NCBI GenBank assembly: GCA_934122035.1
Contig: CAKOVP010000008.1
Location: 1 to 41,671 of the forward strand
From: an uncultured Clostridia bacterium
GTDB lineage: Bacteria > Bacillota > Clostridia > TANB77 > CAG-508
Direction: 5' to 3'
DNA: 41,671 nucleotides
Positions 18,200-25,732 of this stretch are shown here, piece after piece. How positions within the stretch are numbered: the stretch's first letter is position 1; each line of letters opens with the position of its first letter. A model generated the notes under the pieces. That model saw only the letters and a program-made list of their open reading frames with translations, searched no databases and had not been told where the DNA came from. The translations under genes were made by a program, and so were the position numbers.

Positions 18200-19346
18200 T
18201 CTTCTTCTCCCTTCTTACTTTTTCTTTTGCTTTTTCTGCAACATCTTTTCCAAGCATTGCTTCGTTTTCTTGAATTATTAATTGTGCTAAATCATTTATT
18301 ATATCATCTTTTGTTTCTACTTTTCTTGCATATTCTTTTTGTTTTTCTGTTTGTGCTTCTATAACTTTTGTATTTGCTAAATTCATAGCATCTCTTGCTA
18401 TTTGTGCATCTAGCATCTTTAGTTTTTTATCCATATAATCTGGTGCAGTTGAATATAATTCGTTATATCCTGCTTTTAATGCTTTATCTACTCCGTAGCT
18501 TTCTGCATCTTCTCTATTATAAGCCATATATAGTAAATCTACAAGCTCTGTTGATGATAAAACTCTACCAATTACGCTAGATACGCTTAATGTTCTTATT
18601 ATAGATTGGGCTTTTGTATATAATTCTGAAAAAGCTTGTTCTCTTATCTCGTTTTTATCGTAATTTCCTTGTTCTTCTACATAGTATGGAATTACTACAT
18701 AATATTTTTTGTTTAGTATATTTTTGTTTAAACTCATTTTTTCTGTATTGTATATTATATCTTTTCCATATTCGTATAGGTTTTTTTGCTTTGTAAAATC
18801 ATATAAAGCTTTTTTTCTTTGCTCATCTGTTGCATCTGGTGATGACATTACTTTTTGGTATCTCATTTTTTCTCTTGAATATTCTTGTTCTATTTGTGCA
18901 ACTTCTGTTTTGTATGTATTTAAGCTATCTTCTAAGTTTATTTTTCTTGTTTGTGTATATATTTGAACAGGATATGATAATGTATTTAAGAATTGTATGA
19001 AACCTTCTTCAACAGATACTTTTTCTGCTTGAGACATAAGATCGTAGTTAATTCCTTGGCATTCTATTACCATTACATATCTATTGCCATTTTTTTGTAC
19101 TATCATATTGTCTTCTACTTTATCAAATTCCATGAAATCGAATACGGATGCTACTGTAAATGTTTTTGTTTTTCCTTTTTCAACTTGAGGTTGTTGTTCT
19201 CCACTTTTTATTTTTTCTTCTTCCTCTTGTTGTTTTTTCTTTACTTTCATATTAATGTAAATAAATGCAAGTACAAATAATAATACAAACATAATTATAA
19301 GCATTATATATAAAATAATAGTTAATATTTGGCTACTGTTTGTCAT
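18147..19346 (-). CDS. Membrane-anchored VirB4-N-terminal-domain-like protein
   Basis: A 399-residue protein with one N-terminal helix (about 8-32), a Lys/Glu-rich linker and a cytoplasmic domain (about 62-340). The stretch FDKVEDNMIVQKNGNRYVMV followed by an SxxE...FIQFLNTL pattern looks like the N-terminal domain of VirB4/TraC-type ATPases, which contacts VirB3 and the membrane. It has no Walker motifs. The C-terminus is a Lys/Glu-rich coiled coil (330-399). It could anchor or regulate the adjacent VirB4 motor (inference). AAGGAGG 9 nt upstream fixes the ATG at 19346. It overlaps the PrgI-like gene by 14 nt and virB4 by 53 nt. It could also be a lineage-specific scaffold. Confidence 0.6.
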   Translation of the reverse strand: MTNSSQILTIILYIMLIIMFVLLFVLAFIYINMKVKKKQQEEEEKIKSGEQQPQVEKGKTKTFTVASVFDFMEFDKVEDNMIVQKNGNRYVMVIECQGINYDLMSQAEKVSVEEGFIQFLNTLSYPVQIYTQTRKINLEDSLNTYKTEVAQIEQEYSREKMRYQKVMSSPDATDEQRKKALYDFTKQKNLYEYGKDIIYNTEKMSLNKNILNKKYYVVIPYYVEEQGNYDKNEIREQAFSELYTKAQSIIRTLSVSSVIGRVLSSTELVDLLYMAYNREDAESYGVDKALKAGYNELYSTAPDYMDKKLKMLDAQIARDAMNLANTKVIEAQTEKQKEYARKVETKDDIINDLAQLIIQENEAMLGKDVAEKAKEKVRREKKSDVQEKETTNARVSSKE

Positions 19347-19689
19347 TTGTTTCTACCTCCTTATTATCATAAATGTATATTCTATTTTGTTTTCTTTTGA
19401 ACATTATTGCTCTTTTTATTATATCGTCTAGTTTCTCTCCTGCAATTTTTTTGCTTGTTTTTGATATTCCTAAACTTGGAACTTTTAGCATTGCTATGGC
19501 ATAACCAATTAAAGCAAAGAGTACAACAAATATTACTCCTACCATTTTTAACTTTAATATTGCAAATATAGCATAAAAAATTAGTCCTATTGCAACTCCT
19601 ATTACAGTATATATCATACTCTTTGGAGTAAATATAAATAGTATTCTTCCTTCACCTTTAACATTTCTTGGCAAATTATATGTTCCCAT
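19333..19689 (-). CDS. PrgI-family (VirB3-like) membrane protein
   Basis: A 118-residue protein with the PrgI layout: a short polar start (GTYNLPRNVKGEGRILFIFTP), two adjacent membrane helices (about 25-46 and 48-68), and a basic cytoplasmic tail. PrgI proteins occupy the VirB3 position in Gram-positive type IV systems, next to VirB4, as here. GGAGG lies 7 nt upstream of the ATG. It is the first gene after the internal terminator at 19768-19796 and has a candidate promoter of its own. Confidence 0.85.
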   Translation of the reverse strand: MGTYNLPRNVKGEGRILFIFTPKSMIYTVIGVAIGLIFYAIFAILKLKMVGVIFVVLFALIGYAIAMLKVPSLGISKTSKKIAGEKLDDIIKRAIMFKRKQNRIYIYDNKEVETNDKQ

Positions 19690-19729
19690 ATTTATCCTCC
19701 GTTAAAACCTATTTTTCCTTATATAATAG

Positions 19730-19758
19730 AGTATATCATATTATGTTGTAAATTGTAA
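19730..19758 (-). promoter_or_regulatory. Candidate promoter for the PrgI-virB4 part of the operon
   Basis: On the minus strand TTACAA (19753-19758), 17 nt and TATACT (19730-19735) lie between the internal terminator and the PrgI-like gene. The -35 box matches consensus at four of six positions. Confidence 0.45.
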
Positions 19759-19767
19759 GATATAAGC

Positions 19768-19796
19768 ACAAAAAAAGTGCATATAAATGCACTTTT
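19768..19796 (-). terminator. Internal terminator behind the three pilin-like genes
   Basis: A 9-bp perfect stem (AAAGTGCAT/ATGCACTTT) with a 4-nt loop runs into seven T residues on the minus strand. It separates the small VirB2-like genes from the rest of the system, so the small subunits can be made in excess. Confidence 0.85.
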
Positions 19797-19834
19797 AATT
19801 TTATTGTAATATTTATGTAATCTTGATGTAACAA

Positions 19835-20206
19835 TTATTTTAATCCTGTTACTACTTGATATACTACGTTTACTATTGTTGTTCCAGCAAATATTAATAC
19901 TGCACCAACTAAATATGGTATCATTGTTTTTTTGTATTCTGCTTTTCCTTCTGGACTAGCAACTAAGTATTTTATACCAATTACCAATATAACAATAACT
20001 GCTATAACTATACCAACAACTTGAACAATTGCAACTATATTTCCGCCTAAACTTGTTAAGCCATCAGTTGTATTTGTGCTAGTATTTTTATTTGTCATAT
20101 CGTTTAATACATCTGTAACAGTATCTGCAAGAGCTACTGAAGATATAGAAGCAACTAGCATTATTGCTATTAATACAATTGACATTATTTTGATAGTTTT
20201 TTTCAT
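19835..20206 (-). CDS. VirB2/TrbC-like small membrane protein 1
   Basis: 123 residues: a cleavable signal (1-27, ending VALA), a polar segment, and two membrane helices (about 50-72 and 95-117) with a short loop between them containing EGKAEYKKTMIPYLVG. This is the arrangement of VirB2/TrbC pilin-type subunits. The loop motif K(A)xYKKtMiPYxVG is shared with the two genes upstream, so the three are paralogues. AGGAGG is well placed. Confidence 0.75.
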   Translation of the reverse strand: MKKTIKIMSIVLIAIMLVASISSVALADTVTDVLNDMTNKNTSTNTTDGLTSLGGNIVAIVQVVGIVIAVIVILVIGIKYLVASPEGKAEYKKTMIPYLVGAVLIFAGTTIVNVVYQVVTGLK

Positions 20207-20287
20207 ATTTTTCTCCTCCTATTTAATTTATTTTCTTTTATTTATAATCTCTTACTTTTGTACGAGAATAATAATAACAAATTTATC

Positions 20288-20692
20288 TTATGCAAGCGGT
20301 TGTAGTATTGTAACCACTAACTTCCAAATTGAAAATGTGGAAAATACAATGATTGTACCAACCACATATGGTACTAATGCTTTCTTTATTTCAGCTTTTT
20401 CTTCTGCTGCACCAGTAATAAATTGTATTCCTAATATTGTGCCCCATAATACAAGTACTATAATTGCAACTGCAAATAACACATTGTAAATTAAATCTGA
20501 AACACCTTTCATTTCATCAGCTTTTACTACAATTATGTTACTAGCTGGATTTTTACCAGTATTTATAAAATCATTAGCACTATTTGCCACTCCACCAATA
20601 TCAGCTGTTGCTGCATAAGTTTTTACAGTAGGAGCCATAATTGTAAAAAGAATTAAAGTCATAAACACTATTAATTTTATACTTTTTTTCAT
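20288..20692 (-). CDS. VirB2/TrbC-like small membrane protein 2
   Basis: 134 residues with a signal peptide (1-28, ending TYAA), an outside segment and two helices (about 65-88 and 108-130) separated by a loop with EEKAEIKKALVPYVVG. It is the most divergent of the three paralogues (KAL in place of KTM, and an extra 25 residues before the first helix). AGGAGG supports the ATG at 20692. VirB2-type subunits form the pilus or, in Gram-positive systems, a pilus-less channel component. Confidence 0.72.
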   Translation of the reverse strand: MKKSIKLIVFMTLILFTIMAPTVKTYAATADIGGVANSANDFINTGKNPASNIIVVKADEMKGVSDLIYNVLFAVAIIVLVLWGTILGIQFITGAAEEKAEIKKALVPYVVGTIIVFSTFSIWKLVVTILQPLA

Positions 20693-20767
20693 ATTTATCC
20701 CTCCTACTATTCTTTATTATATAACATTATTCAGCATTTTTCAACATTTTTATTTAATTTACTTTAT

Positions 20768-21202
20768 CTAAGCTATAGCTCCACTTACTAATTGGTATAT
20801 TACTTTAACCAATGTAGTTGTGCATACCAACATAGCAACTCCGACTATGTATGGTATCATTGTCTTTTTATATTGTGCTTTTTGTTCTAGGCTTCCTGTC
20901 ATATATTTTATACCAATTACCATAATAACTATAACTGCAATAATTATTCCTATAACTTGCAATGTTCCTATTATTGTTCCTGCTAAGTCTGTTATTTCTG
21001 TTGGAACATCTGTATCATTTGGTTTAAAGTCATCTGGATTTATAATTCCAGATTGTGAAGAACCTGCTGGAGTTCCTCCAGTTGCCGCTGCATCTCTTCT
21101 ATCTGCTTCTTCTGTACCAGCATAAATAATGCTTATATTACTCATTAATATAAACATTATAATCATCACTATTATGCTTAAAATTTTTACCGTTTTTTTC
21201 AT
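20768..21202 (-). CDS. VirB2/TrbC-like small membrane protein 3
   Basis: 144 residues with a signal peptide (1-28, ending IYA), a Gly/Ser/Pro-containing outside segment and two helices (about 68-90 and 112-136) joined by a loop with EQKAQYKKTMIPYIVG. First gene of the secretion operon, about 32 nt downstream of the -10 box of a strong sigma-A promoter. AAAGGA precedes the ATG at 21202. Confidence 0.74.
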   Translation of the reverse strand: MKKTVKILSIIVMIIMFILMSNISIIYAGTEEADRRDAAATGGTPAGSSQSGIINPDDFKPNDTDVPTEITDLAGTIIGTLQVIGIIIAVIVIMVIGIKYMTGSLEQKAQYKKTMIPYIVGVAMLVCTTTLVKVIYQLVSGAIA

Positions 21203-21234
21203 TTAATTTTTTCCTTTTAGTTTAATCTATTTTT

Positions 21235-21263
21235 ATTATATATAATAAAAATTTATAAGTCAA
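21235..21263 (-). promoter_or_regulatory. Sigma-A promoter of the secretion operon
   Basis: On the minus strand TTGACT (21258-21263), exactly 17 nt, and TATAAT (21235-21240). This is a near-consensus housekeeping promoter, so the machine is probably transcribed under ordinary growth unless repressed. Confidence 0.8.
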
Positions 21264-21332
21264 TATTTTATTTTAAAGATTTTTATGTAGCCATTATAAT
21301 TTTAGATAAAGTTCTTTTTTGTTTGGTCTTTT

Positions 21333-21354
21333 ATAGTTTTCATGATAAAACTAT
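21333..21354. promoter_or_regulatory. Perfect 22-bp dyad upstream of the secretion promoter
   Basis: Arms ATAGTTTT/AAAACTAT flank CATGAT. It lies 70 bp upstream of the -35 box of the secretion promoter and 62 bp after the Spo0E-like stop. It has no clear T-run for the upstream gene, so it could be an operator or a weak terminator. Confidence 0.3.
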
Positions 21355-21416
21355 TCTTTAAAATTCTTATTTTATTTATTTTGTTGTTTTTTATATTGAT
21401 ATAATCTATTTGGGCT

Positions 21417-21626
21417 TTATTTTAATATCCTTGCTAGATCTGGCTCTCCTATACTGTAATTGTGTTTAAATATTTCTTCATAATTTGATTCTTTCCCATA
21501 ATAATTGGCTATTAGTCCATCTAATTGTACGCTTAATTGATATATCTTAGAATAATCTTGGTTCGTTTTTATGCTTTCATTTAATTCTTCTCTTAATTTA
21601 CAAATTTCATCATTTAGCATAATCAA
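21417..21626 (-). CDS. Spo0E-like aspartyl-phosphate phosphatase
   Basis: A 69-residue helical-hairpin protein with the family signature LSVQLDGLIANYY (S32, L35, D36), corresponding to the SQELD motif. Spo0E proteins dephosphorylate Spo0A~P and so delay sporulation. The length fits the family. The first codon is TTG at 21626, 6 nt after AAAGGA; an ATG two codons later (21620) is the alternative with a 12-nt gap. It has its own candidate promoter. Its position next to the secretion operon may be incidental. Confidence 0.8.
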   Translation of the reverse strand: MIMLNDEICKLREELNESIKTNQDYSKIYQLSVQLDGLIANYYGKESNYEEIFKHNYSIGEPDLARILK

Positions 21627-21706
21627 TTTTATTCCTTTCTATAAGCGTTTGAAAATGTTGTAATTATTTTTCAACTTTTTTCTTACCTTATTATCTCTTT
21701 TCTATA

Positions 21707-21735
21707 AAATTATCACATATTATTTTATTAGTCAA
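21707..21735 (-). promoter_or_regulatory. Candidate promoter of the Spo0E-like gene
   Basis: TTGACT (21730-21735), 17 nt, TAATTT (21707-21712) on the minus strand, about 80 nt before the start codon. Confidence 0.5.
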
Positions 21736-21887
21736 CGTTTTTTGCCTTATTTTTCAATACTTTTGAGCATTTTCGTATTACAATTTTTTACCTTTTTCTT
21801 CTACTTTTTTCTTTTTATTTTATTAAATTATATTATATTTTATTTTCCATCATTATCTTTCAAAAACCGACAACAAAATTAAGACAT

Positions 21888-21993
21888 AAAAAAAGAATAT
21901 TCAGTTCAAAATTCAAACAATTCATTAAAAATTGATGTTTTATCATTTTATAATGAGTGTGAAAATGTTTTGCAAATAGAATATTCTTTTTTT
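21888..21993. repeat. 106-bp element with 15-bp perfect terminal inverted repeats
   Basis: The arms are A7-GAATATTC and GAATATTC-T7, enclosing 76 nt that contain smaller hairpins. It lies just after the ymfH stop. The T-run makes it a possible terminator in either direction, but such a long loop is unusual, so it may instead be a degenerate mobile element or a structured RNA. Confidence 0.6.
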
Positions 21994-22000
21994 AATTATA

Positions 22001-23272
22001 TTATTTTATTACCGATAAAATTGTTTTTTCTTCTACAAATATATTATTTAATATTTGCTTTATATAACTTTCGTCTATTCGATTGAATTTATCTAAATAT
22101 TCGAAGCTATTTATTCCTTTTATATAATCTGATACAAACATTCTGCCTATGTCTGCAACTCCGTTATATTCTGTTACATAATTGCCATATATTTTCTTTT
22201 TTATTCTTTCAAATTGTTCTTTATTCAATGGCTGCTTTTTCATATTTTCTATTTCTTTTAATATTTCTTCGTATACTTTTTTAGGATCTTTTGATTGTCC
22301 AGATATTAACACGTGTGCATATTCTTTGGAAAATTCGTAGTCGAAGTCTGGTTCTGACATAAGTAGTCCTTCACTATATAGCTTTGAGTATAGTTTTGAG
22401 CTATTTCCTGCTATCATATTTAGTATTATTTCTATTGCTATGTGTTTTGTTACTACGTCTTCTGCTTTATTTGTTTTTTGATCTTTTATTCCTATCATAA
22501 ATATTGGTTGGCTAACTTCCATTTTCTTTTCTGCATATTTATGGTTTATTTCTTGTTTTTCTTCTGGATATATTCTTTGTATTTTTTCTCTATCTTGTCC
22601 TTTTTTTAATCTTTTTTCTATTTCTGATAGTATGGCTTCTGGCTCGAAATCTCCAACAACAGTAAGTACCATATTACTTGGATGATAAAAGTTATTGTAA
22701 CAAGTATATAGTATTTCTGGTGTTATTTTTGCTATTGATTGTTTTGTTCCTGCTATGTCTATTTTTATTGGATTATTTTCATATAGGCAATCCATTGCTC
22801 CCATATAAAGTTGCCAGCCTGGATCGTCGTCATACATTTGTATTTCTTGTCCTATTATTCCTTTTTCTTTTTCTACATTTTGGTCTGTAAAATATGGATT
22901 TTGAACATAGTCCATAAGTTCATCTAGTCCCTCGTAGAAATTGTTTGTGCATTCGAACAAGTATGCAGTATGGTCGTTTGTTGTATATGCATTTGCGTCT
23001 ATGCCTAATGCCATTAATGTATATAAACTGTCTACTCCGTTTTTTTGTTCGAACATTTTATGCTCTAGAAAATGGGCTACTCCGTCTGGTATTGTTATTT
23101 CTTTTTTTGTTTCATAGTCTATAAATTTATTGTCTATAGATCCAAAGTGTGTAGCCCAAATTATATATTTTTTTTGAATATTTTTCTTTGGAATAATTAT
23201 TACTTGAAGCCCATTTTCTAGTTTTTGCATATAGCATTTTTCTTTTATATATTTGTTTTCTATTACTTCCAT
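22001..23272 (-). CDS. ymfH: M16 zinc protease, YmfH type
   Basis: 423 residues, the length of a single-chain M16 subunit. The inverted zinc motif HFLEH (about residues 70-74) and the downstream glutamate of EKGIIGQEIQ give a complete metal site, so this is the catalytic partner. The preceding gene encodes an M16 protein without the motif; together they form the active/inactive pair typical of ymfF-ymfH, annotated in Bacillus as linked to EF-P modification. AAAGGA lies 11 nt upstream of the ATG. A 183-nt spacer separates it from ymfF. Confidence 0.9.
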   Translation of the reverse strand: MEVIENKYIKEKCYMQKLENGLQVIIIPKKNIQKKYIIWATHFGSIDNKFIDYETKKEITIPDGVAHFLEHKMFEQKNGVDSLYTLMALGIDANAYTTNDHTAYLFECTNNFYEGLDELMDYVQNPYFTDQNVEKEKGIIGQEIQMYDDDPGWQLYMGAMDCLYENNPIKIDIAGTKQSIAKITPEILYTCYNNFYHPSNMVLTVVGDFEPEAILSEIEKRLKKGQDREKIQRIYPEEKQEINHKYAEKKMEVSQPIFMIGIKDQKTNKAEDVVTKHIAIEIILNMIAGNSSKLYSKLYSEGLLMSEPDFDYEFSKEYAHVLISGQSKDPKKVYEEILKEIENMKKQPLNKEQFERIKKKIYGNYVTEYNGVADIGRMFVSDYIKGINSFEYLDKFNRIDESYIKQILNNIFVEEKTILSVIK

Positions 23273-23455
23273 TTAAAATTTTATCCTTTCTTCTTTTCGT
23301 TCAAAATAGTTATTTAAACTCATTTTCTTATTATGAAAGTTATACTAACATTTCTTAAATTATTGCTTATTAAATCTATGAAATTAGTCTTTGTACTTTA
23401 GCAAATTTAGAATTTTCTCTTAAGATATGTTTAAATTTTAATTTTTAAGTTCTAA

Positions 23456-24718
23456 TTACTTAGAACTTAAGAAATATATTGTATTTATGCTTATTTCATT
23501 TGCACAGTTTATAATTTCTTCTTTTGATACTGATTCTATTTCTTTTATTTTTTGTTCTACGTCTGGATTTTCTTGTTGCATTTCTGACCCAAAGTAAAAA
23601 GATATTTCTGAATCTTGTTCGTCTTGCATTGATTTAAAACTTGCAACTATTAATTTTTTTGCATCTTGTATATTTTTTTCTTCGAAATTTCCTTGTTTCA
23701 TATCTTCTAGTTGCTTTTTTATTATGTTTAATGCTTTTTCGTAGTTTATTTGCTCTATTCCACTTTTTATTAGAATTTTATTTTTTGTTTTTATATATAC
23801 AGAACCAGCACTATATGCAAGACTTGCTTTTTCTCTTACATTTTGGAATAACTTAGAGTTTGCTCCTCCTCCTAAAATTGCATTATATACTGTTACTGCT
23901 GGTTTATTTTTATTTGGAGTATTTAATCCTATTACTAATTTCCCTTGAGATACTTGCATTTGTTCGTTTACTACTTTTTCTTGTTTGTTATTTTCATCAT
24001 TTGGATTGTTATATAAATAGTCTGTGTTTCTTGCTTGTAACTCGTTTATTAAAGGATTGCTTGTAATTATTTTTTCTACGTCTTTTCCTTCTAAGTTGCC
24101 AGATATGAATATATCTATTTGGCAATTATTTATTAGTTTTTTGTATTCTTCGTATAATGTTTTGACATTTTCTTTTTCTAAGTCTTCCACATATCCATAT
24201 TTGTATAGTCCGTATGGTTTATTCTTATACATTTCTTCTATGCATCTTTGTGTAGAATATTGTGCCTTATTATCTTTTTTACCTTCTATTAATCTTTTTA
24301 AATTTTCTTTTTCTTCTGCAAGATATTCTTCTTTAAATCCTCCATTTTGGGTTAGAGGATTAAATACCATTTCCATTAATATTTGTATGCTTTTTTCTAG
24401 CGTTTCTTCTTTTTTATACAAGTAGTTTTCATTTACAGATTCCACATAAAATTTTAATACGTGGTTGTCTCCTATTTTATCTATTCCACAATCGAAATTT
24501 GCTCCATACAAATCTTCTAAAGCTTTACTTATTTCTTCTTGAGTAGGCATTGTTTTTGTGCCTCTTCTTAAAAGTGTTAGTATTAATGCTTTTTTTGTTA
24601 TATCTTCTCTTGTTAGTTTACTTGTTAAAAATATTGAAATTAAATTTGTTTTAAATTTTTCTGTATTTATTGTATGTAGTATAATTCCATCGTTTATTTT
24701 TGTTTTTTTATAATTCAT
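23456..24718 (-). CDS. ymfF: M16 family protein without catalytic motif, YmfF type
   Basis: 420 residues with the M16 fold but no HxxEH in the first domain; the later segment with GGGANSKLFQNVREK and SLAYSAGS is the conserved substrate-binding region of the C-terminal half. This fits the non-catalytic subunit of a YmfF-YmfH heterodimer. It begins 12 nt after yqeY, with GGAG upstream of the ATG, so it belongs to the rpsU-yqeY transcript or is read through from it. Confidence 0.88.
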   Translation of the reverse strand: MNYKKTKINDGIILHTINTEKFKTNLISIFLTSKLTREDITKKALILTLLRRGTKTMPTQEEISKALEDLYGANFDCGIDKIGDNHVLKFYVESVNENYLYKKEETLEKSIQILMEMVFNPLTQNGGFKEEYLAEEKENLKRLIEGKKDNKAQYSTQRCIEEMYKNKPYGLYKYGYVEDLEKENVKTLYEEYKKLINNCQIDIFISGNLEGKDVEKIITSNPLINELQARNTDYLYNNPNDENNKQEKVVNEQMQVSQGKLVIGLNTPNKNKPAVTVYNAILGGGANSKLFQNVREKASLAYSAGSVYIKTKNKILIKSGIEQINYEKALNIIKKQLEDMKQGNFEEKNIQDAKKLIVASFKSMQDEQDSEISFYFGSEMQQENPDVEQKIKEIESVSKEEIINCANEISINTIYFLSSK

Positions 24719-24730
24719 AGAATAACTCTC

Positions 24731-25180
24731 CTATCCTAATATTTTTTTAACAGCTTCGTTTATTCTTTTTCCGTCTGCAGTAGCTCCTATTTGTGCTTTT
24801 GCTTCTTTCATTACTTTTCCCATGTCTTTTATTGTTGTTGCGCCAACTTCTTCTACTATTTTCTTTACTTTTTCTTCTAGTTCTTCGTCTGTTAGTTGTT
24901 TTGGTAAGTATTCTTCTAATGCACTTATTTCTTCGTTTATTTGGTCTATTAAGTCTTGTCTATTTGCTCTTTCGAAGTCTGGTAATGAATCTTTTCTCTT
25001 TTTTACCTCTTTTGCAATTATTTCTATTATTTGCTCATCTGTTACTTCTATTCCTTTGTCTTTTTCTATTTGTAATATTGCAGTTCTAACCATTTGTACT
25101 GCATTTTTTCTATTTACATTTTTCTCCTTCATTGCTGTTTTTAAATCTGATAATAATTTTTCTTTTAACATTTTACCCAC
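24731..25180 (-). CDS. yqeY: GatB/YqeY-domain protein
   Basis: 149 residues of mainly helical sequence with the family marks LKTAMKEKN, RTAILQIEKDKG and the C-terminal TADGKRINEAVKKIL. YqeY resembles the tail domain of GatB, the amidotransferase subunit that makes Gln-tRNA, but it stands alone and its role is unsettled. It commonly follows rpsU, as here. The start is GTG at 25180, close behind AAGGAAGG, or ATG at 25171; the sequence does not decide. Confidence 0.93.
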   Translation of the reverse strand: MGKMLKEKLLSDLKTAMKEKNVNRKNAVQMVRTAILQIEKDKGIEVTDEQIIEIIAKEVKKRKDSLPDFERANRQDLIDQINEEISALEEYLPKQLTDEELEEKVKKIVEEVGATTIKDMGKVMKEAKAQIGATADGKRINEAVKKILG

Positions 25181-25345
25181 AATCCTTCCTTTTTAATCTT
25201 TTTTAGAACAATTTTAAAAATTTTCAATTTTCAGTATTTACTCCTGCTCTTTATAATTCTCAATATAATTGAAATTTTTAGTAAATTTGTTCGCGCACAA
25301 AAATTTATTTTAGAAAGTTATATTGACTTTCCTAATAAATAAAAT

Positions 25346-25386
25346 ACAAAAACGCTTTCAAAATATTTTTATATTTTGAAAACGCC
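25346..25386 (-). terminator. Terminator after rpsU
   Basis: A stem with inner arms TTCAAAATAT/ATATTTTGAA extended by GCG/CGC pairs, then T5 on the minus strand. It would allow S21 to be expressed above yqeY and downstream genes. Confidence 0.75.
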
Positions 25387-25405
25387 TCTTTTCTTATTTT
25401 ACTAA

Positions 25406-25576
25406 TTAAAATTTTCTTTTTCTAGCTGCCTCTGATTTTTTCTTTCTTTTTACACTAGGTTTTTCATAATGTTCTCTTTTACGTACCTCTTGTAATACTC
25501 CATTTCTGGCACATTGTCTTTTAAATCTTTTTAAGGCATCTTCTATATTTCCATTATTTACTTTTACTTCTGACAT
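25406..25576 (-). CDS. rpsU: 30S ribosomal protein S21
   Basis: A 56-residue basic protein (start [18 protein letters not shown], end AARKRKF) matching S21, which helps mRNA selection near the 3' end of 16S rRNA. The ATG at 25576 follows GGAGGGG. The sigma-A promoter at 25679-25708 gives a leader of about 95 nt that contains a small GCA/TGC hairpin before the site. First gene of rpsU-yqeY-ymfF-ymfH. Confidence 0.97.
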   Translation of the reverse strand: MSEVKVNNGNIEDALKRFKRQCARNGVLQEVRKREHYEKPSVKRKKKSEAARKRKF

Positions 25577-25678
25577 TTATATTCCCCTCCTTCCGGTGCA
25601 CTTTAATTGCATTCGTCTGGGATTTTATTCTCCTAAATTAATGTTTAGATGGCTTTTTTGCCTCTTCACATAGCTAAT

Positions 25679-25708
25679 ATTATAAACTACTTGGCACTTA
25701 CTTGTCAA
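25679..25708 (-). promoter_or_regulatory. Sigma-A promoter of rpsU
   Basis: TTGACA (25703-25708), 18 nt, TATAAT (25679-25684): both boxes are perfect consensus. Confidence 0.8.
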
Positions 25709-25732
25709 TAGTAGTCTATTAGTTTTTTTCAT

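Larger units (their letters stand above)
21627..22000 (-). other. Gene-free stretch with promoter and inverted-repeat element
   Basis: 374 nt of very AT-rich DNA without a credible gene. It holds the Spo0E-like promoter (21707-21735) and a 106-bp element bounded by 15-bp inverted repeats (21888-21993). The rest shows nothing I can interpret. Confidence 0.6.

Noticed and set aside
16232..19346. virB4 split by a frameshift into two genes
   Set aside because: The downstream gene has its own N-terminal domain, start and ribosome binding site, and the upstream protein has a complete membrane anchor and coiled-coil tail, so these are two genes.
6836..21263. Integrated conjugative element with attachment sites
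   Set aside because: No integrase, relaxase, flanking direct repeats or tRNA target could be seen, so only a secretion-like operon is claimed.
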